A stretch of 64,000 nt of DNA from Photobacterium proteolyticum (GTDB lineage: Bacteria > Pseudomonadota > Gammaproteobacteria > Enterobacterales > Vibrionaceae): contig NZ_MJIL01000101.1 in assembly GCF_001939735.1 (NCBI RefSeq), forward strand, positions 148,057-212,056, read 5' to 3'. Numbering within the stretch: position 1 is the stretch's first letter; every line of letters begins with the position of its first letter. Both the position numbers and the translations under genes were made by a program. The notes under the pieces were generated by a model, which saw nothing but the letters and a program-made list of their open reading frames with translations, was not told where the DNA came from and ran no database searches. Of this stretch, positions 51,475 through 60,118 are shown one piece after another.

Positions 51475-51843
51475 ATGGCTAAGACAATTTTGATTTTGGA
51501 TGATTCGGCGCCGATCCGTCAGGTCGTTGGAATTGCCCTCAGAGGAGCTGGCTATGAGGTGATTGAAGCGAATGATGGTGTTGACGGGCTGGGTAAACTT
51601 GACGGCAAGAAGGTGAACCTGATTATTACCGACGTCAATATGCCGAGGATGGACGGGATCACGTTTGTCAAAGAGGTCAAAAAGCTGCCTCGCTATAAGT
51701 TTACCCCCATCATTATTCTCACTACCGAGTCGCAGGACCACAAGAAACAGGAGGGAAGGGCCGCGGGAGCCAAAGCCTGGGTGGTCAAGCCTTTCCAGCC
51801 TCCTCAGTTGCTTGATGCCGTCTCCAAATTGATATTGCCTTGA
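51475..51843 (+). CDS. cheY: CheY-like single-domain response regulator
   Basis: A 122-aa receiver domain. Acidic pocket ILDDSAPIRQVVG (Asp9, Asp10), phosphoacceptor Asp in NLIITDVNMPRMDGITFV (about residue 53), the Thr in IIILTTESQ and the Lys in WVVKPFQP. CheA would phosphorylate it. Whether it binds the flagellar switch is unknown; V. cholerae cluster I does not control swimming under usual conditions. The gene lies 15 nt after the MCP gene and 13 nt before the STAS gene. Confidence 0.92.
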   Translation: MAKTILILDDSAPIRQVVGIALRGAGYEVIEANDGVDGLGKLDGKKVNLIITDVNMPRMDGITFVKEVKKLPRYKFTPIIILTTESQDHKKQEGRAAGAKAWVVKPFQPPQLLDAVSKLILP

Positions 51844-51856
51844 GTGGGAACTACCA

Positions 51857-52168
51857 ATGGACATCACGATTGCACAGGAACAAGCGGGTACGCAGTGCAG
51901 GCTAAGCCTCAGTGGGGAGATATCTATCTACAATGCCGCCGAGCTAAAGCCTCAACTATTGGCCTGTTTACAGGATGCAGAGTCACTGGCTCTCGATCTT
52001 ACAGAGGTCTCCGAGCTGGATACCGCCGGTTTGCAGCTGCTATGGCTGTGTCAGCAAGAGGCTGCACTGACAGGCAAGACCTTTGCTATCACCGCTACCA
52101 GTGCAGCGGCAATGGAATCCATCGCCTTGCTGCGACTCGAGCCGCCGTTTAACTTACCGCCGATGTAG
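51857..52168 (+). CDS. STAS domain protein (anti-sigma antagonist-like)
   Basis: A 103-aa protein comprising one STAS domain (LSLSGEISIYNAAELKPQLL, then SLALDLTEVSELDTAGLQLL). The residue phosphorylated in SpoIIAA-type antagonists is Thr here (DTAG) instead of Ser. No cognate anti-sigma kinase is in the window, so it may act in the receptor array itself, as in other che operons with a STAS gene. The distance to cheA is 37 nt. Confidence 0.85.
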   Translation: MDITIAQEQAGTQCRLSLSGEISIYNAAELKPQLLACLQDAESLALDLTEVSELDTAGLQLLWLCQQEAALTGKTFAITATSAAAMESIALLRLEPPFNLPPM

Positions 52169-52205
52169 CCGCCGGGTTTCATTGCCCCATGATCAAGGAG
52201 CGAAA

Positions 52206-54476
52206 ATGGAAGAGATGGAACATGCCCAAGAGATGTTTGTCGATGAGAGCCTGGACTTGCTGCAGGAGATGGAATCGGCTTTAAACAAGCTGAAGGCGGC
52301 CCCGGAAAACATCGAGATGATCAACTTGGTATTTCGTGTTGCTCATACCATCAAGGGGGCGGCAGGACTGTTTGGTTATGACAACATTGTTGCCTTTACC
52401 CACACGGTTGAAAATGTCCTGGAGAAGGTCAGAGGCGGTGAGCGTTTTTGCGACGATACGCTTATTGCTGTGTTGTTAGATTGCCGGGATCATATTGAGA
52501 GCTTGATTGAACGGCTTGGCAGTGAGGATTTGTCGGGCGAGCAGGAACTGACACAGCAAGGGCAGGCATTATTGGCGCAATTGTCGGGATCGGCGGATCC
52601 TCAGCAAAACTGCAGCGTTAATGATCTTTCATCATTGGGCCAATATACCGAGCATTTGCCGGGATTGGATCACAGTAATATCAACCGAGCAGCATTCAAC
52701 CCCTATTGGCATTTTTCGTTGCGGTTCGGCGAGGATGTGCTGCGTAACGGTATGGATCCGTTGTCATTTTTACGATATCTCCGCTCCTTGGGAGACATCG
52801 TGGAATTGGTTCCCTTGTTTACCTTGCCCGGCAGTAGCCTGATGGATCCCGAGTCCTGTTATCTTGGCCTGGAGCTGCTACTTGATAGTGATGCTGATCA
52901 GCCAACTTTGGAGTCGGTGTTTGAGTTTGTTGCCGACGAGTGCCAGATCCATATCATTCCTCCCCATAGTGATCTTCAGCAGTATGTCTCGCTGATAAAG
53001 GAGCTTGACCAGGAGGTTGATGAACTCAGTCAGTTGTTTATTCAGTGTGGTGCGCTGACACAAGAAGAATTGGCCTATGTGATGGAGGCACCCCAAACTG
53101 ACATTATCCAGCCTGCTCAGTCTATGTATAAGCCTGAGTCAGAATCCCAATCACTGTCACAGCAACAACTAGAGCCACAGATACAGCCACAAACGCTACT
53201 TCAGTCGGAAGTCGGGGAGCCTGCGCAGCAGTTATTGCCTCAAGAAACAACTTCGAAAAAAACTTCAGCAGGTCTGCCTGATCTCAAGCGCCAGGAGAGC
53301 CGCAGCCTCAGGGTTGATGCCCACAAGCTGGATCAGTTGATTAACCTGGTGGGGGAGCTGGTGATTGCCGGTGCCAATACAAGCTTGCTGGCGAAACAAA
53401 ATGGCGATCCTGAACTGATGGAATCCAGTGCGGCAGTTTCTTTGCTGGTTGAAGAAATCAGAGGGCTGTCGTTGCACCTGAGGATGATACCGATAGACGA
53501 GACCTTCAAGCGCTTTCATCGTGTGGTCCGGGAGATCAGCCGGGATTTGGACAAAGATATCCGGCTGACGATTGAAGGTGGTGAGACCGAGTTGGATAAA
53601 GGTGTTGTGGAGAAAATCAACGATCCACTGATGCACTTGGTTAGAAATGCGATTGACCACGGTATTGAAGCCAAGGAAGAGAGGCTTGCCAAAGGAAAGC
53701 CTGTCACCGGTACGGTGATCCTCCGGGCCTATTACGATTCGGGCAGCATAGTGATTGAAGTGTGTGACGACGGGGGAGGTATCGACCCGGTCAAGGTACG
53801 GGCTAAGGCGGTCGAAAATGGGCTTATCAGCGCAGAACAGCCAATGAGCGAGAAAGATATTCTGCGGCTGATATTGGAGGCTGGTCTGACGACCAAAAAC
53901 GCCGTGAGCGATCTTTCGGGACGAGGGGTCGGCATGGATGTGGTCAAACGTAACATCGAGGCGCTGCAGGGCAGCATCGAGGTTGAGAGCAGGCTGGGTG
54001 AGGGTTCTCTGCTGCGCCTTCGTCTTCCTTTGACGCTTTCTATTATCGACGGCTTTGCGGTCGGGGTAGGGGCATCGAGCTATGTTATCCCGCTAGATGC
54101 GGTTGTCGAGTGTATCGAGTACAGCGAAGAGCACAGTAAAAACGGTAATTACGTTAATCTGCGGGGGGAAATCCTGCCCTTTATCAACCTGAGGCAGCGA
54201 TTCAAAGAAAGCTATATTGACGTTAAACAACGCAACATCGTTGTGGTACAGAGCGGCGAGCAAAAAGCCGGGTTCGTCGTCGATCAGTTACAGGGCGAGC
54301 TGCAAACCGTTATTAAGCCGCTAAGCAAAATCTTTTCCCATCTTAGCGGGATCAGCGGGTCGACGATCCTTGGCAGTGGCGACGTGGCAATGATCCTGGA
54401 TGTCCCGGCACTGATCCGGGATGCAGAAACACATTGCTCACCGCGATATATCGGCCATGGCGAGGTAGTGCCTTAG
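52206..54476 (+). CDS. cheA: chemotaxis histidine kinase CheA
   Basis: A 756-aa sensor kinase. P1 phosphotransfer domain with RVAHTIKGAAGLFGYDNIVA (His47), an unusual middle region of two or three segments (about 155-280, NINRAAFNPYWHFSLRFGED and CYLGLELLLDSDADQPTLES) where classical CheA carries P2, a Gln/Ser linker (310-355), P3 dimerisation (RSLRVDAHKLDQLINLVGEL, about 360-380), the ATPase (LVRNAIDHGIEAKEERLAKG, about 476-495; GRGVGMDVVK) and a CheW-like P5 (about 610-756). A longer frame from 52083 overlaps the STAS gene; the ATG at 52206 has AAGGAGCGAAA upstream. Confidence 0.95.
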   Translation: MEEMEHAQEMFVDESLDLLQEMESALNKLKAAPENIEMINLVFRVAHTIKGAAGLFGYDNIVAFTHTVENVLEKVRGGERFCDDTLIAVLLDCRDHIESLIERLGSEDLSGEQELTQQGQALLAQLSGSADPQQNCSVNDLSSLGQYTEHLPGLDHSNINRAAFNPYWHFSLRFGEDVLRNGMDPLSFLRYLRSLGDIVELVPLFTLPGSSLMDPESCYLGLELLLDSDADQPTLESVFEFVADECQIHIIPPHSDLQQYVSLIKELDQEVDELSQLFIQCGALTQEELAYVMEAPQTDIIQPAQSMYKPESESQSLSQQQLEPQIQPQTLLQSEVGEPAQQLLPQETTSKKTSAGLPDLKRQESRSLRVDAHKLDQLINLVGELVIAGANTSLLAKQNGDPELMESSAAVSLLVEEIRGLSLHLRMIPIDETFKRFHRVVREISRDLDKDIRLTIEGGETELDKGVVEKINDPLMHLVRNAIDHGIEAKEERLAKGKPVTGTVILRAYYDSGSIVIEVCDDGGGIDPVKVRAKAVENGLISAEQPMSEKDILRLILEAGLTTKNAVSDLSGRGVGMDVVKRNIEALQGSIEVESRLGEGSLLRLRLPLTLSIIDGFAVGVGASSYVIPLDAVVECIEYSEEHSKNGNYVNLRGEILPFINLRQRFKESYIDVKQRNIVVVQSGEQKAGFVVDQLQGELQTVIKPLSKIFSHLSGISGSTILGSGDVAMILDVPALIRDAETHCSPRYIGHGEVVP

Positions 54477-54562
54477 CATGGGATCAAAGCCACAACGGTG
54501 TACAGCTCGAAGTCTGAATAAATGGGTATTTAGCCTGGTTGTAGCATATGAAGGGGGGCGCA

Positions 54563-55093
54563 ATGACGCAAAGCCTAACTCTGGCAGAGCCCAGAGGCCA
54601 AGAAGATAAGGACGTTGATATTACACATGAGCAACAGCAGTTCCTGACATTTGTTCTGCGGGAGGAGCTGTTTGCTATCAATATCCGTCCCATAAAGGAA
54701 ATTATCGAGTATGGCCAGCTGACCGTGGTACCCATGGTGCCTGAGTTCGTCCGCGGCGTGATTAATGTACGCGGCAACGTCGTTCCCATTATTGACCTGG
54801 CAGTACGTTTTGGCTGGCCGACCACAGAGGTGACCAAGCGCAGCTGTATTGTGATTGTCGAGGTGGAAAGCGAAGGGGAGCGGATCGAAATTGGCGTAGT
54901 GGTTGATGCCGTCAGTGAAGTGCTTGATATACCGCTGGCTGATATTGAGCCGGCACCGAGCTTTGGTGCCCGGCTCCGGACTGATTTTATCGAAGGAATG
55001 GGCAAAGTGAATGATGAGTTCATTGTGTTGCTCAATGTTGGACGGGTGCTGTCAGTGGAAGAGCTGTCATCGCTAGAGGCACTGCAGGAATAG
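54563..55093 (+). CDS. cheW: chemotaxis coupling protein CheW
   Basis: A 176-aa adaptor that couples receptors to CheA. Family signs are TFVLREELFAINIRPIKEII, VPMVPEFVRGVINVRGNVVP and IIDLAVRFGW. An AAGGGGGG site lies between two ATGs and serves the one at 54563, which I chose. The N-terminal about 35 residues (AEPRGQEDKDVDITHEQQQ) are extra to the core fold. It lies 86 nt after cheA and 93 nt before the large MCP gene. Confidence 0.93.
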   Translation: MTQSLTLAEPRGQEDKDVDITHEQQQFLTFVLREELFAINIRPIKEIIEYGQLTVVPMVPEFVRGVINVRGNVVPIIDLAVRFGWPTTEVTKRSCIVIVEVESEGERIEIGVVVDAVSEVLDIPLADIEPAPSFGARLRTDFIEGMGKVNDEFIVLLNVGRVLSVEELSSLEALQE

Positions 55094-55186
55094 CCGTTCA
55101 TATGCGGTTGCTGTTGGTTAGGCTGGCTGCAAAAGCGGGTGATTATTGAATAATTAATAACCGGAATATTAATCCAGGGAGGCGTT

Positions 55187-57982
55187 ATGCTCCGTTTTAG
55201 TGACATCAGGATGAGACCTAAGTTGATCGGCCTGTTTTTGCTGGTCAGTCTTATTCCATTGGCTATCGTTGTATTCATTGCCGTAAAAGCGGCTGCCGAT
55301 GCGTTGACCACAGAGTCTAACCATCAGCTTATCGCTATGCGGGATGTGAAAAAGTCTCAGTTAGAGTCTTATTTTGCGGAGCGTCAGAGTGACTTAGGCG
55401 TTTTGATCGATACAGTCGATACGCTACGTACTAATACGCTCAATAAGCTGCATGCAGCAAAAGAGAGTAAGCGTGCCCAGATAGAAGGGCATTTTTCGGC
55501 GCTGCAGGATGATATCGTTATTCTGGCGGAAAGCGATGCAGCCTCCGAGGCGTTAATTGGTTTTGACATTGCCTATCGAAATGCTGGTTTGCAAGCCGGT
55601 GGTGTTGATTGGCAAGCCGTAGATAGTCAGTACGGGGCATGGCTGACTCGCTATACCGAACACTACGGTTTTTATGATTTGTTTCTGGTGAATGTCGACG
55701 GTGAAGTCGTTTATTCAGTGACGCAGGAAGCTGATCTCGGGCAAAACATAAAGTCCGGCCCTTTACGTGACAGCGGTATTGGCCGGTTATTTAGCAAGGC
55801 CCAGTCAGGTGTTGCGATTGAAGATTTCTCCCCCTACGCCCCGTCCAATAATCAGCAATCAGCATTCATTGGTGCGCCCGTTATTGTCAACGAGGAGCTG
55901 CTAGGGGTGCTTATCATGCAGATCCCGACTGAAGGTATTGATGCCATCATGCATCGGGATGACAATTTGGGTGAAATGGTGGAAACCTATCTGGTCGGGC
56001 AATACTCCGGCAGTAATACCTTGCGCAGTAATTTTATCGGCACGGATGGAACAGAGCATCAAATTGGTATGCCTGCCAATGATCTTTTTGTCGAAGAGTC
56101 TTTGGCTGGCAAGGTGGTAGACGGTGCCTATACCGATCAGAGCGGTCGGCTTTTGATGGTATCGGCTTCTCCGCTTGAGATATATGGTCTCAACTGGGCG
56201 CTGGTATCGGCCATGGATCTGGAGCAGGCGTTCATCAGTATCAAGCCCGGCGAGACAACGGATTTTCTGGCAAATTATAGCCAGAAGTACGGTTACTACG
56301 ATCTTTTCCTTATCCACCCGGACGGTGAAGTGTTCTATAGCGTGAGCCATGAGGCGGACTATAAGAGCAATATGGTGGATGGAAAATATGCTGATTCCAA
56401 TCTGGGTCAACTGGTTCGGCAGGTCTTGCAGACGCGGCAGTACGGCCTGGTTGATTTTGCCCCCTATGCACCGAGCAACGATGAGCCGGCCGCCTTTATT
56501 GCCCAGCCGTTGATTGAACATGGCGACATTGAGCTGGTGGTGGCTATTCAGTTGCCGCTGGAAGCGGTTAACACCATTATGCAGCAGCGAAGCGGGATGG
56601 GTGCGACGGGAGAAACCTACCTGGTGGGTATGGATAAGCGGATGCGATCTGACTCATTCCTTGATCAGGAAGGACGTTCGGTGAAAGCCTCTTTTGCCGG
56701 TACGATTGCGCGTAACGGGGTCGACACCCAGGCAAGTAGCGCCGCCTTGGGTGGTGAAACTGGCATTGCCCGGATTCAAGACTATAACGGTAACAATGTA
56801 CTGTCGGCCTATACCCGGGTCGATGTCGGGGATACTCATTGGGCACTGTTGGCCGAGGTAGATGTCGCCGAGGTGAACGAACCTATCGATAATTTGCTGA
56901 TGATGGTCGGTATTGTTATTGCTGTGGCGGTTATTCTGATAGTGCTGGTGGCTATGATGGTTGCCTCGACTATTACCCGTCCGTTGGCGACAGCGTTGCA
57001 GGTTGCCGATGCCATGGCGAACGGTGATCTCAACAGCAAGATTGAAACCAGCAGCAAAGATGAAACCGGCCAGTTGCTAAGCCGAATGGGGCACATGAGC
57101 AACCAGCTGCGCCAGATTGTCGGCGATGTGAACAGCAATGCCAACGGTTTGGCCAGTGCCTCTGAAGAGATCAGCGCGACTGCGCAGTCCCTAAGCCAGG
57201 CTGCCAGCGAGCAGGCCGCCAGTGTCGAGGAGACCAGTGCCTCTCAGGAACAAATAGCCGCATCTGTGCAGCAAAATGCCGAAAATGCCAAGGTCACAGA
57301 CGATCGCGCTACTAAGGCGTCGAGTCAGGCAGCCGAAGGCGGACGGGCAGTCAGTGAAACCGTGGTAGCCATGAAGGAGATTGCCGAGAAAATCAGCATT
57401 ATTGAAGATATTGCTTATCAGACTAATCTGCTGGCACTGAACGCTGCCATCGAAGCAGCCAGAGCTGGCGAACATGGCAAAGGGTTTGCGGTAGTGGCAG
57501 CTGAAGTGCGCAAGCTGGCGGAACGCAGTCAGGTAGCCGCACAGGAGATTAGTAATCAGGCCGGAAGTAGTGTTCAGGTCGCCGAGCAGGCTGGCCACTT
57601 GCTTGATGAGATTGTCCCCAGTATTACCAAAACGGCTGAGCTGGTGCAGGAGATAGCGGCAACTTCGGATGAGCAGGCTAGTGGCGTGACCCAGATCAGC
57701 GTAGCGATGGGACAAATGGATCAGGTGACTCAACAAAATGCCTCGGCGTCTGAAGAGCTGGCATCGACGGCTGAAGAAATGAGTGCGCAGGCCGAGCAGT
57801 TACAACAGCTGATGAGCTTCTTTACCATCAATGAGTCGCCTGCTGTTGCCCCTGCTCCACATACAGCAAATGTGGCTGGAAAACGGACTGTTGTTCCATC
57901 CGCGCTCGCTCCGAAAAAGCCGGCCAAGAAACTGGAGAGCAGGCACCAGGAAATCATTGAGGAGGATTTTGAGGCATTTTAG
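55187..57982 (+). CDS. large methyl-accepting chemotaxis protein with duplicated sensor module
   Basis: A 931-aa receptor. TM1 about 13-33; a large periplasmic part 34-570 with an amphipathic helical hairpin (40-125) and two copies of a Cache-like module (about 159-270 and 368-480: YGFYDLFLVNVDGEVVYSV and YGYYDLFLIHPDGEVFYSV), then a third region (480-560). TM2 about 571-593, HAMP about 594-645, tip QTNLLALNAAIEAARAGEHG with KGFAVVAAEVRKLAERSQ. The C-terminus ends DFEAF, compatible with a CheR-tether pentapeptide (aromatic, two, F). It sits between cheW and cheR and is the most likely main sensor of the operon. RBS CCAGGGAGG is present. Confidence 0.9.
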   Translation: MLRFSDIRMRPKLIGLFLLVSLIPLAIVVFIAVKAAADALTTESNHQLIAMRDVKKSQLESYFAERQSDLGVLIDTVDTLRTNTLNKLHAAKESKRAQIEGHFSALQDDIVILAESDAASEALIGFDIAYRNAGLQAGGVDWQAVDSQYGAWLTRYTEHYGFYDLFLVNVDGEVVYSVTQEADLGQNIKSGPLRDSGIGRLFSKAQSGVAIEDFSPYAPSNNQQSAFIGAPVIVNEELLGVLIMQIPTEGIDAIMHRDDNLGEMVETYLVGQYSGSNTLRSNFIGTDGTEHQIGMPANDLFVEESLAGKVVDGAYTDQSGRLLMVSASPLEIYGLNWALVSAMDLEQAFISIKPGETTDFLANYSQKYGYYDLFLIHPDGEVFYSVSHEADYKSNMVDGKYADSNLGQLVRQVLQTRQYGLVDFAPYAPSNDEPAAFIAQPLIEHGDIELVVAIQLPLEAVNTIMQQRSGMGATGETYLVGMDKRMRSDSFLDQEGRSVKASFAGTIARNGVDTQASSAALGGETGIARIQDYNGNNVLSAYTRVDVGDTHWALLAEVDVAEVNEPIDNLLMMVGIVIAVAVILIVLVAMMVASTITRPLATALQVADAMANGDLNSKIETSSKDETGQLLSRMGHMSNQLRQIVGDVNSNANGLASASEEISATAQSLSQAASEQAASVEETSASQEQIAASVQQNAENAKVTDDRATKASSQAAEGGRAVSETVVAMKEIAEKISIIEDIAYQTNLLALNAAIEAARAGEHGKGFAVVAAEVRKLAERSQVAAQEISNQAGSSVQVAEQAGHLLDEIVPSITKTAELVQEIAATSDEQASGVTQISVAMGQMDQVTQQNASASEELASTAEEMSAQAEQLQQLMSFFTINESPAVAPAPHTANVAGKRTVVPSALAPKKPAKKLESRHQEIIEEDFEAF

Positions 57983-58001
57983 CCGTAGCGAGTACGATTT
58001 C

Positions 58002-58059
58002 TGACACAGATAGCGCCTTGTTATCGTGATGACTATTAGCAAGACCAAGGCGCTTGTCA
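58002..58059. repeat. long imperfect inverted repeat between MCP and cheR
   Basis: CTGACA at 58002 and TGTCAG at 58054 flank the perfect 9-bp arms AGCGCCTTG (58012-58020) and CAAGGCGCT (58046-58054); the spacer is 25 nt and a four-base bulge is on the left. No T-run follows, so an mRNA processing or stability element is likelier than a terminator. Confidence 0.45.
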
Positions 58060-58104
58060 GGACAATAGGGAAATGATTGTTGTAATGGCGAAAGGGGGGA
58101 CAAC

Positions 58105-58956
58105 ATGGAGTCAAAACATGCAGTCCAGAAACGGTCTGGTGATTTATTCAATCAGAGCGCCATTACAGACTGGGAGTTCGCACGGTTTCGGCAGCTTATC
58201 TTTGATTTGGCTGGTATTACCCTTAGTGAACATAAGAAAAACCTGGTTGCTGTCAGGCTGGCAAGTCGGCTCCGATATTATTCTCTAACGAGTTTTGCCG
58301 ATTATTACCGGATGCTGATAAATGCCCCCCCGGAGGGGGAGCTGCAAACAGTGGTTGATCATCTAACCACCAACGAAACCCACTTTTTCCGGGAGCCTAG
58401 ACATTTTGGCTTCATTAAGCGGCATATTCTGGACAACACCTCATCGCAGACGCCTTTACGTTGCTGGAGTGCCGTCTGTTCTACGGGCGAGGAGCCGTAT
58501 AGTTTGGCAATGCTGCTAGCAGAGCATTGTGGTTATACGTCGGACTGGCGTGTACTGGGGTCTGATATTAACTCTAATGTGTTGGAACAGGCGCGTAACG
58601 GGTTATATCTAAACTCGAGGCAGGCTGAAATTCCGAGACGGTATTTGCAGAAATACTGTCTGAAAGGGGTGCGCTCCCAGCAGGGGACATTGTTAATCAA
58701 CAACAAGGTGCGGGAGCATGTTCGTTTTAAACAGATCAACCTCAATACATCGTTGCCAAACGTTGGCTTCTTCGACCTGATATTGCTACGCAATGTGCTT
58801 ATCTATTTCTCTGCAGAAACCAAGCATGAGGTTGTGTTACGGGTGGTAGAAAAGCTCAAGCCCGGCGGCCATATATTGGTTGGCCATTCAGAAACTATAA
58901 CGGGGATCAGTGATCGGCTGCGTCTGATAAAGCCCAGTATCTACCAAAAGGTATGA
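58105..58956 (+). CDS. cheR: chemotaxis protein methyltransferase CheR
   Basis: CheR methylates glutamates on receptor signalling helices using SAM. The 283-aa protein has the N-terminal helical domain (DWEFARFRQLIFDLAGITL), TTNETHFFREPRHF, the SAM-binding CSTGEEPYSLAMLLAE, LGSDINSNVLEQARNGLY and LILLRNVLIYFS. The ATG at 58105 is preceded by GGGGGGAC. cheB follows after 38 nt, so adaptation is encoded together. Confidence 0.93.
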   Translation: MESKHAVQKRSGDLFNQSAITDWEFARFRQLIFDLAGITLSEHKKNLVAVRLASRLRYYSLTSFADYYRMLINAPPEGELQTVVDHLTTNETHFFREPRHFGFIKRHILDNTSSQTPLRCWSAVCSTGEEPYSLAMLLAEHCGYTSDWRVLGSDINSNVLEQARNGLYLNSRQAEIPRRYLQKYCLKGVRSQQGTLLINNKVREHVRFKQINLNTSLPNVGFFDLILLRNVLIYFSAETKHEVVLRVVEKLKPGGHILVGHSETITGISDRLRLIKPSIYQKV

Positions 58957-58994
58957 TGAGAATCACATCAAGGATGGCATTTTAGGTAGGTCAT

Positions 58995-60077
58995 ATGAGA
59001 AGAAAAAAAATACAGGTCATGATTGTTGATGACTCGGCTGTGGTGCGCCAGGTTATCTCTTCTGTCTTGAAGACAGACAGCGAGCTCGAGGTGTGTGGCG
59101 CTGTTGCCGATCCGCTGTTTGCAATGACGAGGATGCGGATGCAATGGCCGGATGTCATTGTCCTCGATATAGAAATGCCGCGGATGGACGGGATCTCTTT
59201 TCTTAAGAAAATCATGGCTGAACGACCGACACCGGTGGTCATTTGCTCGACACTGACTGAGAAAGGAGCGGAAACGACGATGCAGGCAATTTCAGCCGGT
59301 GCCGTCGAGATCATCACCAAGCCCAAGGTGGGGTTGAAAGGCTTTCTCCATGACTCGGCAAAGGTATTGATAGGTGCCGTCAAGGCGGCCAGCAAAGCTA
59401 ATCTCAAGCCGATTCAGGCTGCCTCGGTTAAGGCTTCAAGCCTAAAAGTGAAGCCTAAATTGAGTGCCGACACCATACTCGCTGCCGGCAAGCTCTCGAT
59501 ACTTAAGACTACGGAGCAGGTCGTTGCCATTGGTACCTCGACAGGGGGGACTCAGGCGCTGGAACTGGTATTAAAGGCGTTGCCGCGATTGTCTCCGGGC
59601 ATTGTTGTTGTGCAGCATATGCCTGAGAAGTTTACGGCGGCCTTTTCTGAGCGGCTGAATAGTTTATGTGAGATCAGCGTCAAGGAAGCCCGGCATAAAA
59701 TGCGGGTGCTGCCTGGCCAGGCGCTAATCGCGCCCGGGGGAAAGCATATGCTGCTCAAGCGGAGCGGGGCGCAATATTATGTCGAGGTGATTGACGGGCC
59801 GTTAGTCAGCCGCCATCGTCCTTCGGTTGATGTGCTGTTTCGTTCGGTGGCCCAGTCGGCAGGGGCCAATGCGCTTGGGATCATTATGACCGGCATGGGG
59901 GATGATGGCGTCAAGGGGATGCTCGAGATGCGGCAGGCCGGCGCTTTGACGCTGGCACAGGATGAAGCAAGCTGTGTCGTTTATGGTATGCCCAGGGAGG
60001 CCGTAAACCGTGGTGCGGTTGAGCGCAGTCTGCCGCTTGTTGAGGTCCCGCAGGCTATATTGGATTACAGTCAGTAG
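58995..60077 (+). CDS. cheB: chemotaxis response regulator protein-glutamate methylesterase CheB
   Basis: CheB removes receptor methyl groups. The 360-aa protein has the receiver domain (VMIVDDSAVVRQVI; phospho-Asp in VIVLDIEMPRMDGISFL, about residue 57) and the C-terminal esterase with the catalytic triad Ser in VAIGTSTGGTQALELV, His in VVVQHMPEKFTAAFSERL and Asp in IIMTGMGDDGVKGM. The linker (130-165) is Lys/Ala-rich. It ends the operon; the convergent mscK-like gene starts 41 nt after its stop on the other strand. No cheD or cheZ is seen. Confidence 0.95.
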   Translation: MRRKKIQVMIVDDSAVVRQVISSVLKTDSELEVCGAVADPLFAMTRMRMQWPDVIVLDIEMPRMDGISFLKKIMAERPTPVVICSTLTEKGAETTMQAISAGAVEIITKPKVGLKGFLHDSAKVLIGAVKAASKANLKPIQAASVKASSLKVKPKLSADTILAAGKLSILKTTEQVVAIGTSTGGTQALELVLKALPRLSPGIVVVQHMPEKFTAAFSERLNSLCEISVKEARHKMRVLPGQALIAPGGKHMLLKRSGAQYYVEVIDGPLVSRHRPSVDVLFRSVAQSAGANALGIIMTGMGDDGVKGMLEMRQAGALTLAQDEASCVVYGMPREAVNRGAVERSLPLVEVPQAILDYSQ

Positions 60078-60118
60078 CAGAGTCATTAAGCCAGCGTCTT
60101 ATCTTAAATGAGCCGAGC

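Noticed and set aside
54484..55311. 275-codon minus-strand frame over cheW
   Set aside because: Antisense shadow; Ser/Thr/Ile-rich and crossing the start of the next receptor gene.
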